Assembly: GCA_013054445.1 (NCBI GenBank)
Contig: JAAMPI010000223.1
Coordinates: forward strand, 1-50,256
Direction: 5' to 3'
DNA from: Cudoniella acicularis
Lineage: Eukaryota; Ascomycota; Leotiomycetes; Helotiales; Helotiaceae
Length of the DNA stretch: 50,256 bases
Under the pieces are notes generated by a model that was not told the origin of the DNA, made no database searches, and saw only the letters and a list, made by a program, of their open reading frames with translations. Below, piece by piece: positions 1-12,339 of the stretch (position 1 is the first letter of the stretch; each line of letters opens with the position of its first letter). The translations under genes were made by a program, and so were the position numbers.

Positions 1-2
1 TC

Positions 3-665
3 GAATCCCTAAAAACCTACCTCTCCTCTCCCCTCCGCACTCTAACACCCCTCGACCACCTCAAGCTGCAAAAAGGCCTCTTCTACTCCCTCTGGCTCTG
101 CGACCGACCTCTCCCGCAACAAAACCTCTGCGCCTCGCTCGCCTCCCTCCTCTCGATCCTCCCCTCCAAGACATTAATACCTTTCCTGCGCGCATTCTGG
201 CAAACTATGGGCAGGGAGTGGAATATGATTGATGTTTTGCGAATGGAGAAATTCTTGCTGTTGGTGAGGAGGTACGTTGGTGCTAGTTTTGGGGTAATGA
301 AGGAAGGGGAGTGGGAGGAGGGGCTTGTGGCTTCTATACTGGAGGTTATGGCCGAGGTACCGTTGAATGTGGAGGATATGAAGGTACCGGTTGGATTGAG
401 GTTTCATGTGATTGATATTTGGGTCGATGAGTTGGAGCGAGTGGGTGCGTTGGGGGAGGAGGAGGAGGATGTGGATGAGAGGACGCTGGAGGTGTTGATG
501 GAGCCGTTGAGGAAGTTGGGGAGTGGGAGTCCGAATAAGACTGTGAGGATTAAGGCGAGGGAAGCGTGTGCTGATGAGAGGTTGCCTGCGAATAGGAAGG
601 AGGGCGGGGAAGAGGAGAGCGTGGAAGTGGGAGCTGGGGACGAATGGGGTGGCATTGAGGGTTGA
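3..665 (+). CDS. RRP1: RRP1/Nop52 family ribosomal RNA processing protein, 5'-truncated by window edge
   Basis: This is the C-terminal 220 residues of an open frame that enters from outside the window, so no start codon is available. Visible motifs fit Nop52/RRP1: a LDHLKLQKGLFYSLWLCD-type segment near the start, then FLRAFWQTMGREWN and RMEKFLLLVRRY. Family members are nucleolar and act in processing of pre-rRNA for the 60S ribosomal subunit. After about residue 150 the sequence becomes Glu/Gly-rich and acidic (GEEEEDVDE), typical of the poorly conserved tail. The frame ends at TGA 663-665. Codon use is GC-rich at the start and AG-rich toward the end, which I attribute to the low-complexity tail. 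The next gene lies on the other strand and converges on it. Family assignment rests on motif recall and is fairly secure. Confidence 0.8.
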   Translation, partial: ESLKTYLSSPLRTLTPLDHLKLQKGLFYSLWLCDRPLPQQNLCASLASLLSILPSKTLIPFLRAFWQTMGREWNMIDVLRMEKFLLLVRRYVGASFGVMKEGEWEEGLVASILEVMAEVPLNVEDMKVPVGLRFHVIDIWVDELERVGALGEEEEDVDERTLEVLMEPLRKLGSGSPNKTVRIKAREACADERLPANRKEGGEEESVEVGAGDEWGGIEG

Positions 666-1127
666 AAACCAGTTGAAGGAACGAAAGAAGGCTCTGGATC
701 AAAGCCCCGGATTTAGGAATTGACTGACTTGATCAACGATCCTCAATCCGAGTAAGCTATAGAACTGAGTTGCAATCCCAACGGCCAGAAATCCCTTACA
801 CATTTGGAATTCTCTACACACGAAGACTTGGGAGGAATGGTTAGGTGTTCTGGGTTTGGGAGATCTTATATCAAGGCATAGTCAGGGTGTAAAAAGCAAG
901 GCGTTAAGGTTATCTCGAATTCGAATACCATTTCGCGAGAATATACAGAACAAAGATGACTCTGACATTATCTCAACATCGCCTAGTCCGTCGGCAGGCC
1001 ACTTCTGGGGTATCTTGTGGCAGGTCAAGAATCCGAATTCTGCTGAATATAAAATCAAACAAAACGCCAACCATCAGCCATCTACCAATAGCAAATTGCC
1101 ACCTCCTTGAACCCCGAACAAAAGAAA
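666..1127. other. Intergenic, between convergent 3' ends
   Basis: This 462-bp gap separates the RRP1-like stop from the stop of the long-chain-base kinase gene. The short open frames on both strands overlap each other and carry no recognisable motif. It probably holds the two 3' UTRs. Confidence 0.6.
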
Positions 1128-2850
1128 TTACACTGGCCCAGGAGCCTCGTACATATGTCCTGTCTTGGACAGTACCGTTCCAAGCCCCTTATGTACTTCT
1201 GCTTGAAATGGTTGGAAAGGAACTCTCTCGCCGTCTATGCTGATGTAACCATCCTTTTGGTTTTTGGGTATAATCCTGTATCCGAGAATTTTGCGATACC
1301 AGACTCCAGGGTTATCGAAAAGCTTGTTGCTTTCAACGGCGAGCATCATTTTAATTGCTGCAAGACGGCTTATGTCGCCATTGATGCAAACAAGATCCAT
1401 GTATCCGTCATTAGGTAGTGCTGGTGAAAAGAAATTGGCATCTGAAGCCATGTAGGCCATCTAAAAGGGATCAGTCTTCACTTCACAAAAGTAAGGATTT
1501 AACTGTACATTTCCACAGTAAAAGTTCCCCAATTTATCATAGGGTACCAGTTCCCAGCCATCCGGCAGCTTGTCATTGATTGATCCGTATCTCAATGGAG
1601 GTAGCCCATCTTCCCAGCCACTACTTCCGGAAGCATCGTCATCTAACAGGTTCTTATAGCCTCGCCGTTGGCTTGCCGGTTCGTAATTGCTTTGCTCGAC
1701 CCTGTAATGTTCCCTGATCGATGGCTTGTCATCAATCGCAACTTTAATTGCAATGTCACATGGATAGACCGTTTTCCCTATTAATCGGGTCAGGAAACCG
1801 TAGTTAAAACGCATCGCTCCCATCCATCGCAGATGCTCAGTAGCCAGGTCTGACTCTGCCACAATCCCAACAGACTGTGATAAAAAGCTGAGTGTCCTGA
1901 TTTCTCCTTGAGTGATGGATATCAGATCGAGAGGCGTTGGTATACCCTTGATAATAGCTAGTGTCGCCAAACTCGCGCTGTCCGTGCCGTTAAGATTGCA
2001 ACTCATGGCGTTCCCACTACCGCAAGGTATATTTACCACAGCGATCTTCTCCAGTGCCTTCTTAGCGTCCGGTCTCTTCCCAAGTCCGTTGAAAACCTCG
2101 TGAGGGAGTCCATCTCCAGAGCATGATGCGACAACATCGAAGGCCTCGATGTCCATCTTCTCCGCAATTTCGACTGCTTCACCTCGGTATCTCGTTTTGA
2201 CCATCTCTATCGTACATTGCGCAGCTCTGAGCAGTGGCTCAGCGTCCCAATGATACCATTTCTCGGCACTTCCCTTTCCACTGTGCGGATTAACCAAAAT
2301 TTTAACCCTCTTCTTCATCTGTGATTCCCCGTATGCCCGGTCTAGTAATCGTACAACCCATTTATTCACAAGTTCTACCATTTGATACTCGAAAGGGTAC
2401 TGCAGCGTCGCAGCACGAACGACTGTTTTGGATACCGGCGAAGCATATTGTATTGTAAGAATCGAATCCACAAGCTCGGCCCAAAGAATGTTATGAAAAG
2501 GAATTGCACGCGTGTTGGCGGTTCCTGTTGATGCTATGTTAGCATGGGATATTATCTATCGCGGAAGTACTGGTGAAGTACCAGACGGCCAAAGCCCACA
2601 ACAATTGCTTCTATCTCTCTTTTCAAACGACTCATCTGAGACTGTGTTAGTTATTATCGTTCCCGCAGGAAAACAGCAATTGCGACTCACCCAGCACGAT
2701 CAATGAGTCTGTACCAAGAGTCAACGAGGCGTTTCGACCCACGGCTAGGGTCGCATCGATCGCGAACGAGTTACCACGGCCACTCTCATCAAACGAAGGG
2801 TTCGGGTCCACGAATGGGTTGTCCGTCGCCATGGCTAGTCCTGTGGTCAT
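1128..2850 (-). CDS. LCB4: Sphingoid long-chain-base kinase (sphingosine kinase/DAGK catalytic family), three exons
   Basis: It would phosphorylate sphingoid bases such as phytosphingosine with ATP to make long-chain-base phosphates. Exon 1 is 2691-2850, exon 2 1509-2524 and exon 3 1128-1460. Introns are 2525-2690 (166 bp, GTGAGT..CAACAG) and 1461-1508 (48 bp, GTACAG..TTTTAG). The second intron contains an in-frame TAG, so it must be removed. Joined exons give 502 residues. An internal Met at 2832 would give 496 and begins MATDNPF, which is also a plausible start. Exon 1 has TLAVGRNASLTLGTDS. The kinase domain shows KILVNPHSGKG, the nucleotide-binding SGDGLPHEVFNGL and IPCGSGNA. Exon 3 carries the FFSPALPNDGYMDLVCINGD block and GERVPFQPFQAEVH. 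No stop or missing catalytic motif is seen, so the gene looks intact. Its promoter should lie in 2851-3567. Confidence 0.9.
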
Positions 2851-3567
2851 ATCAAATTGTTCCTTGATAGCTGGAGCATCCTCGTTGAACAGTATTGTGG
2901 TAGGAAGGGGGCAGCTTCTGTTCGTTGTTGTCACAAATGAGGGTGACGGTCCAAGATCGGTCCGAGAGCGCAAAAGATGCCGAGCGTCGTCCTGTGCCAG
3001 CTGCTTTGAGCCAATTTACTTGCCCTTTGTGGCCACCCTCCGCACTAGATATGTCAGACGACAAGATCCGATTTATGCATGTAGGTTAGATCGTAACGCG
3101 ATGAGGTAATTCGGCTCAATTACCGAGACCTTGGTGGTAAGGATAGTCATAAAAAGAGGGGTCAAGAGACTCGAAGCAGGATTTGCTAAGCTCGAGGCCA
3201 TTTCAGGGTCGCACCCGTCACATGCAAAACGTACCTTATAATCTAAATCTTTAAATATAAAGTGTACCCGGCGGAGCCTCCTCGCTAATGCAGGGACATC
3301 AGATATCAGGAGATTCAAAAGCTGTATTTGCAGTGTCCCTCTGGATCTAAATAACTCCTTTTGCTTTTCTGCGCCTTTCATGATTCACATCTAGGCGTGG
3401 CTTCTTGCACACAGCTTGCACAAATATATGACGCCCACAATCCTGCCCCCGTAATTGCCCAGCCCTGTGGAGCTCTCATCTCCTCAATTCATTAGGAAGG
3501 GTGCCAGTCCAAAATGTCCATTTGGGCGCGTTGGCTGGTTGACCTGTCATGATCTATTCTTTTCTCA
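2851..3567. other. Intergenic, upstream of the LCB kinase and downstream of SEC26
   Basis: This 717-bp stretch separates two genes transcribed in the same (minus) direction. It contains open frames of up to 102 codons on the minus strand (3073-3381), with no recognised motif and no sensible splice into either neighbour. I see no clear TATA box. Confidence 0.5.
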
Positions 3568-6500
3568 TCAAGCAACTTCTCCAACCTTATTCAGGCCCTT
3601 CAGCGACCCGAGGCTTAACGCTAGACCCTGAGATCTGCTTCGAATTCGCACGAAGCCTGTAACTGGTCCATCTTCACCCTCCTTCTCAATGCTTAAGTTC
3701 GCGAGTGCATCTTCGCCTAAAAAATAGTTAGCATAAGTTCATAGGAAGATGAAATGAAATCTTACCGAAAACACTTCGCGCATACAAGTTCGCGCTCAAA
3801 AATTGACAATCGCCCTTGAGCGACGCCTCTGGAGTCAAACAGCTCATATTTGTACATGCCATCAATTGCGTGAGGAAGTCACGTAACGACTTGGCTTTTG
3901 AGTTGATGTTGACCTTGTTCTCCCATTCAAACTCAGTCCACATGGTTCGGAACTGGGTTTCTGTGCAGACCGCAGGCTGAATATAATCCATGATGTCGAC
4001 GTGTACATCATTGAGAATAACAACATTATTTTCAGTCGAGCTAGCGCCATCGTAAACAACATTCCCAAAGATGACACCAGTATCTGTTGACGAGACCTTA
4101 ATCGTAGATTGCACGTTTTGGAAATCGTGAGGTCCAAGATTTTGTGTAGTAGGACGCTCGACAACTTTGAGATCTCCCAAAGTGGCAAATTCAACAGAAA
4201 GATTTTGAAGAGTTTCTGTTGTCTGATTGACCAGGAGCACATCGAGCACAATGTCAAATTGGTGTACTTTGACATATGCTTCTGCATACACTGGGTCCGA
4301 GAAACCTGTAAGTTGCACGACTCTGCTGAGCTTAGATGATAAATCTTCAACGGTCGAATCACCTCCGGTTGCCTTCTCAAGATCAAGCTCAATTTCATCC
4401 GTTCCGTCTCCTGCGTTCTTCTTTGCAAGTTGTCTGATTGAAACAACATCGTCGACTTGAACAGCTGTCTTGGCTTTTTCGAAAGCCTCCTTTGCCGCTC
4501 GCTTCTTCTCTTCGACTTGCACCATTGCACGGAATGCTTTCCGTGTATCGTCCAAGAAGACGGTCTCGAGATCCTTATTCTGTGCAAACTCGGCGAGAGA
4601 TCTGACACAAGACATAATGCGGTCAATAGAATCTTCGTCAATAGGAGCTTTGACGAATTGTGATTGTCCAACACGAATGATAGAAATCATAATGAGCATT
4701 GCCTCAGCACGGAGGGCATTGGTGCGTGCCTTATCTTGGGAGATTTCTGAGTGACGCATAACGAGTTTGGTGAGAGTTGATGAAAGGACAGAGGCAAGGT
4801 AGTAATCGCCATCAAGGATAAGCTGTCGAAGAGGTGGCTTTTGGGCTGCCTTAACAGCTTCTAATTTCGCAGCGACTGCAGATTGACTCGTCAGAGCACT
4901 CTCGGTTGCATAGGTACCATCGGCGAGAACTCTGCGTGATCCAGTAGGTGCGGCCTTTGAATGGCCATTGACCTGATCAGGCTCCTTTGGCGCCTCTTGA
5001 CCATCTGCAACCTCGTCCAAAAGACGCTGTTCCGATGCCAGAATCGGAATTTCACCCAAACTAGCGCGTATCCGCTTCCAAGCATCTCTAATATCGTTCG
5101 CTTCAAGGGAGTATTCACCCACAATCCAGAGTGCTCCTCGATACACCTTTCCTGCACGAACCTCGCTCAAAGTAGAAACCAAGCGTTCGACAATAGACGG
5201 ACGCAGCTTGGGGAATTTTTCTACCACCTCCTTAACAAATGAGATCACATCCACAGCTGATGTGTTGTTGAAATCCGCAATAAAGTCCATCAAAAGTCCA
5301 ACAACACTGGCAGCTACCTCCGAAAATTTGATTGCACATTGATGTATCGAATGAATCAACAATTGTCGGTATTCGTTGTTCTTCTCGTATTCTTGGTCGA
5401 CAGTCTTTGTTAACTCCTTTTTCAAAAGTAACACAACTTCTTCCACGTTCTTGCTTGAGACCATCTCCAAGGCAATAGTTAAAGCCTTTCTCCGGACATC
5501 AATATCGGGACTCGACAGAACTCGAAGAATTTCCATCGTCAAGTCATCCAGAACACCTTCGTTCTTCTGTCGCAAGTGGTCTACGCGATCCAGTACAATG
5601 AGCTTGACATTATTATCTGCTTCCTTAATGCTAAGCTCGATAAACTTTGAGGCGGCGGCCTTAACCGCTACAGGGTTGCTGGTCAGTGCTGTTAACGAGG
5701 AAGCAGCTTCATAAACCACAGTGCTTGCACCAGCCTCGAGGAGGTCAAAGATAAGCCGTAAATAACGAGCCTATAGCGACTTAGCATGAGTCTCACAATT
5801 GCAATAACTCCGTACCTTGTTTTGTGAGTTTTGGACAGCATCCTTGCGGATAAACTCCAGTTCGACCAATTGTAAAAGCTCGTCTGCATTCGGTATGCCG
5901 TCGAACACGCTGCTCAGATATGTCAACGCCTCGTCATGGCTAATGCTCACCAGCGCTGCAAAAGCGTTGCGCTTGCAGGTATGGTCAGTCTCCGTTTGTA
6001 GGAAAGTTGCCAAAAGCTCGGGGGCATCTGGAATGAGAGTTGGAGAATGTTGGAAGATGGCAGCCACGGCGAAAACTGCATTCTTTCGGACGTATGCATG
6101 TCGATGTTCGAGACAGGATCGTGCTGGAGTGAGGAGGGGTTCGATGAGTTCGGGTTCTCTAAGCTTGCACAAAAATCGTAATGTATTGCCTCGGATATAT
6201 TCGTTAGGATGTTGAAGGTCATTTCTGATGCCGTTGCTACGTGATATCAGCAGCTGATTTGTTCCAGTCTTGGTGGGAGCCCTACCAGACCAATATCATC
6301 TCCTGCTTCAGCTTCCCACTCGCATCTAGCTTCGGGCAGATTTCGTAGTAGAAATATAAAAGTTTCTTTAGGGCCTTGTGTTTTGACGGCATGACAAATC
6401 GAATGATGTGCATGAGCAATTGCGGCATTGGATCCCCATTCAGCATAACGGTAAGAATGCGCTTCATGGTCTCGACTTTGCTCTCATCTGTGCCCTTCTC

Positions 6501-6590
6501 CAGTTGCGTTCGCAACTCTGACATTGTGGGGACATCTGCGGCATTGTCCTGGTGCACCAAACTATACGACTGATCCAGGAAAGTAGCCAT
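3568..6590 (-). CDS. SEC26: Coatomer subunit beta (beta-COP), four exons
   Basis: Beta-COP is part of the COPI coat that forms Golgi vesicles for retrograde transport to the ER. Four exons join in frame: 6286-6590, 5816-6236, 3766-5770 and 3568-3716. The introns are 6237-6285 (49 bp), 5771-5815 (45 bp) and 3717-3765 (49 bp), all GT..AG. The product is 959 residues, the usual size for the family. The N-terminal adaptin-like alpha-solenoid contains [14 protein letters not shown] and, across intron 1, [18 protein letters not shown]. It continues through KCKREP-type HEAT repeats and [12 protein letters not shown] linker rich in Lys, Glu and Ala precedes the C-terminal appendage region, which ends in [17 protein letters not shown]. 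The start at 6590 ([13 protein letters not shown]) matches the conserved N-terminus. No defects are visible. Confidence 0.95.
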
Positions 6591-7898
6591 GTTGGCTGGA
6601 CCTGTAGGTGCGCCTCAGCAGGTATGCTGATTATTGTCGGACTCGGGGTATAGGTGGTTCAGGAGTGGAGAGGCACTGTGCGTTGCGGTTCGTGGTCGGA
6701 ATTTAGGTTCAATTCTTGGGGCAAGTAGCTGAGTGTCGGAGGTATTAGCTGTCCTTTCGCACAGGGAGGAAGTAAGTGGTTGCGCAGCGCATCAGAAGGT
6801 CGTTGTCTAGAATTGAATATCGCGAACATGTAGCTTGAATGCTGTCCAATTCATTAGCGTGTGTGTGTGCGGCCTTAAGGCATCCAGGCATCAACTCCCC
6901 GCTCCTCGATGTGTGGAGGCTGTCGGGAAGCGCAACTACATATTCCAATATAGAATCTCTTAAATATATGAAAAACTAAAAATTATCTAATGTCTCAAAT
7001 GCGATTGCAAGTGCCTTCAAGTATCTGTCAAAAAAATCCAAGTATCACCATGCTTCCTTTTTTTTTTTATACTGCAACTTACAACTAATTACAACTAAAA
7101 AGGAGGTCACTCGCTAGAATTTGATAGGATTTGAGTTTCATTCTGCTATGGTAAAAGCAGCAGAATTTAGAGCCGATTGTACTGGAGTAACGGAAGGATA
7201 AGGAGGTAGGCTGCAGACCACTCCCTCAATGGAGAACATGCTTAGTTGCAGGGCATCTGAGATGAGGAGATCCAAAAGAACGAAACGCCACGAACTTCTG
7301 GCAAATCTAGGAGTATCGCCTTTAGTTGGTATTGGTTTTGAGTATAACCTCCACAGCCATTTTTGACCAAAAACACTCTCACATGAGCACAGTTCCACAA
7401 TTCTAACCTGTTTTCGAGGTCATAATAATTTTTATTAATGCTGATGCAATTGATGCCGGGTAATAATATCTTCACCCGTCCCAAATCTTATACTTGAGTG
7501 TTGCAGAATGATGCAGAAATTCCTCAGTTGACTCCCAAATTCCACATCAAGTCCATCAGCAGAACAATTCTCTAAATCCTCTGGGGGTGGTGGGATTAAC
7601 TCGTGGATCACCACTTTTACGAGTTTTCTTGGCCTCGATCTAAATGCCTTGCAAATGTCGTTGACAGTTCGCTTAGACCACGAAGATCTTCCGCTCGAAG
7701 CTTAAACCGACGGTTTCGAAACTCAGTCGGATGCTGCTTTCAGTTTATCGAACTTTTTAATTGTTGCTCATGTATTATAAACAGCACAACGCAGGAATTG
7801 CTATGGCGACTTTCGTGTGCCCAAAAACCGGCCCCGTTTCCCATGCGCCAATAAGTTATATATGAAGACAACACTTTAACCTTCTTACTCATCGAAGC
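6591..7898. other. Intergenic, promoter side of SEC26
   Basis: This 1.3 kb stretch has only short open frames (60-90 codons) with no recognisable motif. A T-run lies near 7058-7068. Because the bHLH gene ends at 7899 on the same strand, the stretch holds the SEC26 promoter and 5' UTR and the bHLH 3' UTR. Confidence 0.5.
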
Positions 7899-9078
7899 TC
7901 ACGTGCTAAGGAGATCCTTGACACTCATTCCTCCTCTTCCACTGATACTCCCGTGAGTACCTCTTCTATCAGTGTTTAACATCAACAACGCAGCGGTAGC
8001 CTCTTGGTCGAGGTCCCGCTGCGGGGGAAGAGCAGGACTTGTCAAGGCGGAGCCAACCGATACGCTACTTCGAGAATAATCATAGGCGGTAGGGCCAAGT
8101 GCTGGAGAAGTTGTAGATGATGCGCTGAAGCTATAGTGGCGGTGATCAGTCGAGACTGACGAGTATGAGTCCTGGCGATGTCGGGAATCTTGCGGAATTA
8201 GGGCCGGTGACGCAGATGGGCGGTTTGAATTTGGCACTGCGGTGGAATATGTCGGGGATCGACCGTCTGACCCGCCCATTTCAACATCTCCATCCTCCTC
8301 ATATGTATATTGGCGAGGTGTATTTTGGGATTCTCGCCTGACAGGTGGTGGGAGGGCGAATTGCTCGGTAATTGGTGGGGAACTAACACCAGTTCTAGTG
8401 TTCTCGGCTTTCAGTTTTGCAACACAATCCTCCAAGTATCGCACATAATCAATAGATGCCTATTGGAAGTAAGTAGCTGCATGCAGTAAGCCTGCTGATG
8501 TAACTAACCTGCAGAATTGCTAACTTATGCATTTCCCCCGTGCAAGCGGGTATCATATCCTTCAAAACACCAAATTCCTCATTCATTTTAGATCTTCTGC
8601 GCCGTTCTATCAGACTATGTGCTGTCTTCCTAGCAATCTTTCGGCCAGCAACACTTGTCGAAGAAGGTTGTTTCCTCTTTGGCGCAGGTGAGGTCTTTGC
8701 AGGACTGTCCTTGGCAGCATCTTTGACAGACTCAGCAACTTCCTCCGCCTGCCCGCGCGGTTTCATCTGAATAATTTTTCGAGAGCGAGTCGGAGGTGGG
8801 GGTAATGCGAAGGAGTCCTTGGGAGCCTGAGCAACAGAGGAACGTCGACGAATTTTGACCATCTCGCTGGCGGGTATTGCAGGAGACTTTGGAGAGGTGG
8901 GGTGGTAGGAGGATGCCGACGAAGACTTTGAGGATGCACTAGATGGCTGAGACTCCATAGCCGTTACCGCGGGAGGGGGGAGTTCGAACGACATCTGCAG
9001 GGACGAAAACTGCGAACCATCTTTTCCCTTGATTTCTGTCGAAGAGGCAGGTGTTGGTGGTTGCTCTGGACGAGGCAT
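7899..9078 (-). CDS. bHLH transcription factor (Esc1-like), two exons
   Basis: This is a nuclear DNA-binding protein expected to bind E-box sites as a dimer. Exons 8509-9078 and 7899-8459 flank a 49-bp intron (8460-8508, GTTAGT..AATAG) and give 376 residues. The basic region and first helix are RKTAHSLIERRRRSKMNEEF, with the His-Glu-Arg pattern that reads CANNTG. The loop is short (IPACTGEM), and the second helix HKLAILQASIDYVRYLEDC is split by the intron exactly after ILQ. The rest is Ser/Pro-rich and looks disordered: about 160 residues before the bHLH and a long tail with acidic EEDGDVEMGG. The tail ends MSVKDLLST. The Esc1-type loop and helix 2 are the basis for the subfamily call; I do not assign a species-level name. 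The gene appears intact. Confidence 0.9.
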
Positions 9079-12000
9079 CTTGCTTCGTCACCTTGGCTGG
9101 TCTCGTGCGCGATCAACAGCTGCTCACGTCGGACAAGGGAAAAGAAACGATAGAGTTCAGGGTTCCAAGGGAAGCAACAGCCTCGCGCAAGCATTGACAG
9201 CCAAAACAGAGGTGCTGTAGGCTGTAGGATGAGGGAAATGTGTCTCGTTTTGTGTGAGGAAGCTCAGGTGGGATACACAAGAGCACTCTGTGATGGGAGG
9301 GAGGATTCAACGCTCGTCCGGCCCTCGGTGGGCTGCGATGAGACTGGCATCGTCTTGGATAGTGCCGTGCTATCTCAACGGCGATAATCACACCCAAAAC
9401 GAATTCACTCAGCGGCCTTTGCCATCCTCTTCAACTGTCGCGTGCTTGATTTGGTTGGCTGTTGACCGATGTTGATACATTGACCTATGAGAAGGCGAGG
9501 ATAAAAACGTGGAATCCTGACGAACGCGTGCGCAAATATCACGTGCTTCTTGAGTGATTTATCCCCCACCAAACACCAGAAAGCCCCGCCAATTATTTGC
9601 TCCTCTCCGAGGTACGGTAGGACGGGTCGTGTCTCACGAGATGAGCGTTTTTTTAACGCGCAAAGCACACGAAATGGTGCACTCGGATGATACTAGTAGG
9701 TGTGGTCAACGCTGATAGTGGATGCTGATTTCAAAGAGACTTTTAGCGATAATCAGTAGGCCTCCATATTTAAGATATTAGAGGCTACAGAGGTTGTCCT
9801 GGATAAATGCGCAACAACACTAGGGTACGAGAGTTCAGAGGTTAACAAAAGTGACATTTCAAAGATGATTGGGCTGTTACGGTTTCAGGGGGGGGCAGCC
9901 GAGAAACCCCCACCTCGCTTCACTGGGGACAGCTGCACTCCCCCCTTTCTCTCCACAAAGCACGGACGAAAAGACAACGTGTTCGTGTCTTACTATCACG
10001 AGGTGCAGAAAATTCATCTACATCTGTGAGCTGAACGACACGGCCGAGAAGCTTGTCACTAATGAAAAGAAATGGTTTTGTGCCTCACTTTGGCTTTGTC
10101 CTCGGGGTCGCGAATTTGCAAAATTTCGTAAGAAGTTCATCTTCCTCGGAATTGCTCGTCAATATCTGCTTGCGATCACATCAATCGGGCAACTTTTGTC
10201 CTCGGGGCTGAAAGATCAGGCAATAAGCACAAAGCAATTATGTTGTGGCTTTGGCAAGGGGCATTCGCTTACGGTGTCTGGCTCAAGCCGAGTCTCATTT
10301 TTTGTTAATTTGCACCTCATGAGAAGTAAACTTGCCTTATTGGAAATCTAGATTAGATAGAGGATAAAGATAAGGAGATGCGCCTACAAAAGCAGACACG
10401 CTTACATAGGGGGGCAGGACAGTGCTCACAAAAGGAAACGCTATCCCATGTGGAGAGAGGACTCTCAGAAGAAGTGCTCACAAGTGAGAAAAATTGCAGC
10501 CTACAGGCGCGCTTTCCTCAGCTCCATCACTCTCCTCCGCCTTGGACGAGGAAAGAGGCTCAGACGGGGAGAACGGTTACAAACGAGGGATCAAGAAAAA
10601 TCATGTTTCAAAAACTTTATCCTTAACCTGCTTTTGGGAGCTCATCGGCTCTCAGATTCCAGTGCAGCGCACTACTACTTACCTTTCAAGGCTTATTTCG
10701 TCTTTCGGGTAAACTTCGATCCGTGTTTGTTTCTTGAGAGTTCTTGTTCAACTGAAAAATTTGAAACCCTTTCGGAATTTTTGTTTTTTTTTGCTTTTTT
10801 CTCAATCTTGATCTAATACCGTAATCTGAATCAAACGAGCTATTCACCTTGACACTTCTTGTCAAAGTGTCTGCTTTACACTATTATTTGTCGCAAATCT
10901 CTAATCTTGTGTTGTTGCGAAGAGACACATCAAAATCAGCCTCGGCCCACAACGTCGGCTCGCTTCGAAAGAAGACTTATATATTTAATTAAACAATTTT
11001 ATCTCAAAAAACTCCGATTAGTGCAGTGGTTACATTCAATCTGTAACACTAACAATTCTAACACAGCACAGTCGTCCGGGCATGACGCTAAAAGGCCATC
11101 CAGATATGCAACTGGACTTCAAAGGGTACGAGCGTTAAATACGATGGAGTCGCTTTAGACTCATTTCTGCGATAAAATTCAAAATCTAACATAAACTCCA
11201 GAACCCCCACTGGACCTCAAATGGAATAGCGGAAAAATCAGTATGGTCCTTGCGACCTAATAGATTCAGTTCTATGCCTAGTTTTGTACAATTTCACCCG
11301 GAGGAGCCTCCGGCTGATTCTGGAGTTTTGCGATTTTCATCTTTGTATAAATTTTTTATATTATGTCCCTAAGCTTGTAATCTTTTTTCGCCGAATTAAA
11401 GGAAGAAAGTAAAGGCGGAAGTTCTAAAGGGGCTCGCTTAACTACAAGTCAAAAGTGGGTCCTTCCCGTACTATCTCCCCGCTGACAGGACGTATGTTCT
11501 AGGAAGTTCACGCGAAACTTCGCACGAACAAAACAATGATGCGCAGGAAACGTGAATTGTTCCGAGTTTCCGCAGTGAGTTTTCCAGGCACCAGTTGGCT
11601 CCTCAGTGCTCCTCTCATATATACGACTCTGGCATCGATCATTTTCTGAGATCTACCTCATCCTAGATACTTTAAATAGTGCTTGCTTTCATGGAGAAAA
11701 CATGTAAGAAATTTGAAGTCGGGACAAGATCTGGAGTCTGTCGTCTGAAGTTCTGAAAGCTGTCAATTTTTCGGCGAGAAATAGACTGTCACGTCTATAT
11801 GCAAGACTGCAGGCGCAAGCACCGTTACTCTAAATCATTTAAGCATTAGAATCCAAGAAGAAATTCTTCGAGATGAAGAGTTGCCCAGTCGGCCAATTAC
11901 CCCGTGGCGCAGACACGGTGCCTTAGCTATGCACTTGATACGATCAAGAGATTTCCAAGCAAACCTCCAAGAAATAATCGGCGCCCAAGCCCACATTTCA

Positions 12001-12339
12001 TATGCTGAGGAATCTTGTCCGGAAAATCAAGATTTTTAGATCTCCAAGAATCCCTTGGGTGGTATCTTTGCCGTCACAGATCAGTTCTTTTTCGCGGATC
12101 TTATGAGTTAGCCAAGTGGCGAGGGAACATGATGGAAGATCGTATTCGCACGGTGGATATATAAAGTAATGAGAATTTCCTACCAGATTTTCGAATCAGC
12201 AGCTTTCGAACAACTTCATTCTCTTCAGCTTCATTTCCTCTTCTTTGTAGATTTGGCGCTGGCCGTCTTGCTTTTTTATAATCAAACTTATTGAATCTGC
12301 ATTCTTTCTTAATTTATCCAATACATACCCACCGTCAAG
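9079..12339. other. 3.2 kb gene-free stretch
   Basis: I find no supported gene here. The longest open frame, 9872-10351 (+), has no ATG that makes sense, no motif and no intron logic. The stretch lies between the divergent bHLH gene (-) and the Mas-like gene (+), so it carries both promoters. It is moderately AT-rich and not strongly CpA-depleted, unlike the island after 17.65 kb. A long promoter ahead of a regulated secreted-protein gene is plausible. Confidence 0.45.
12158..12165 (+). promoter_or_regulatory. Candidate TATA box for the Mas-like gene
   Basis: The sequence TATATAAA lies about 180 bp before the ATG at 12340. Pyrimidine-rich sequence (CT tracts around 12215-12250) follows before the start, as is common in fungal promoters. 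The position is plausible but untested. Confidence 0.45.

Noticed and set aside
9872..10351. 160-codon open frame on the plus strand
   Set aside because: No proper ATG near its start, no motif, irregular composition and no splice partners; chance frame in a non-coding interval.
11021..11090. tRNA-like stretch (TTAGTGCAGTGGTTACA...)
   Set aside because: An A-box-like piece is present, but there is no B-box (GGTTCGAATCC-type) and no cloverleaf could be closed.
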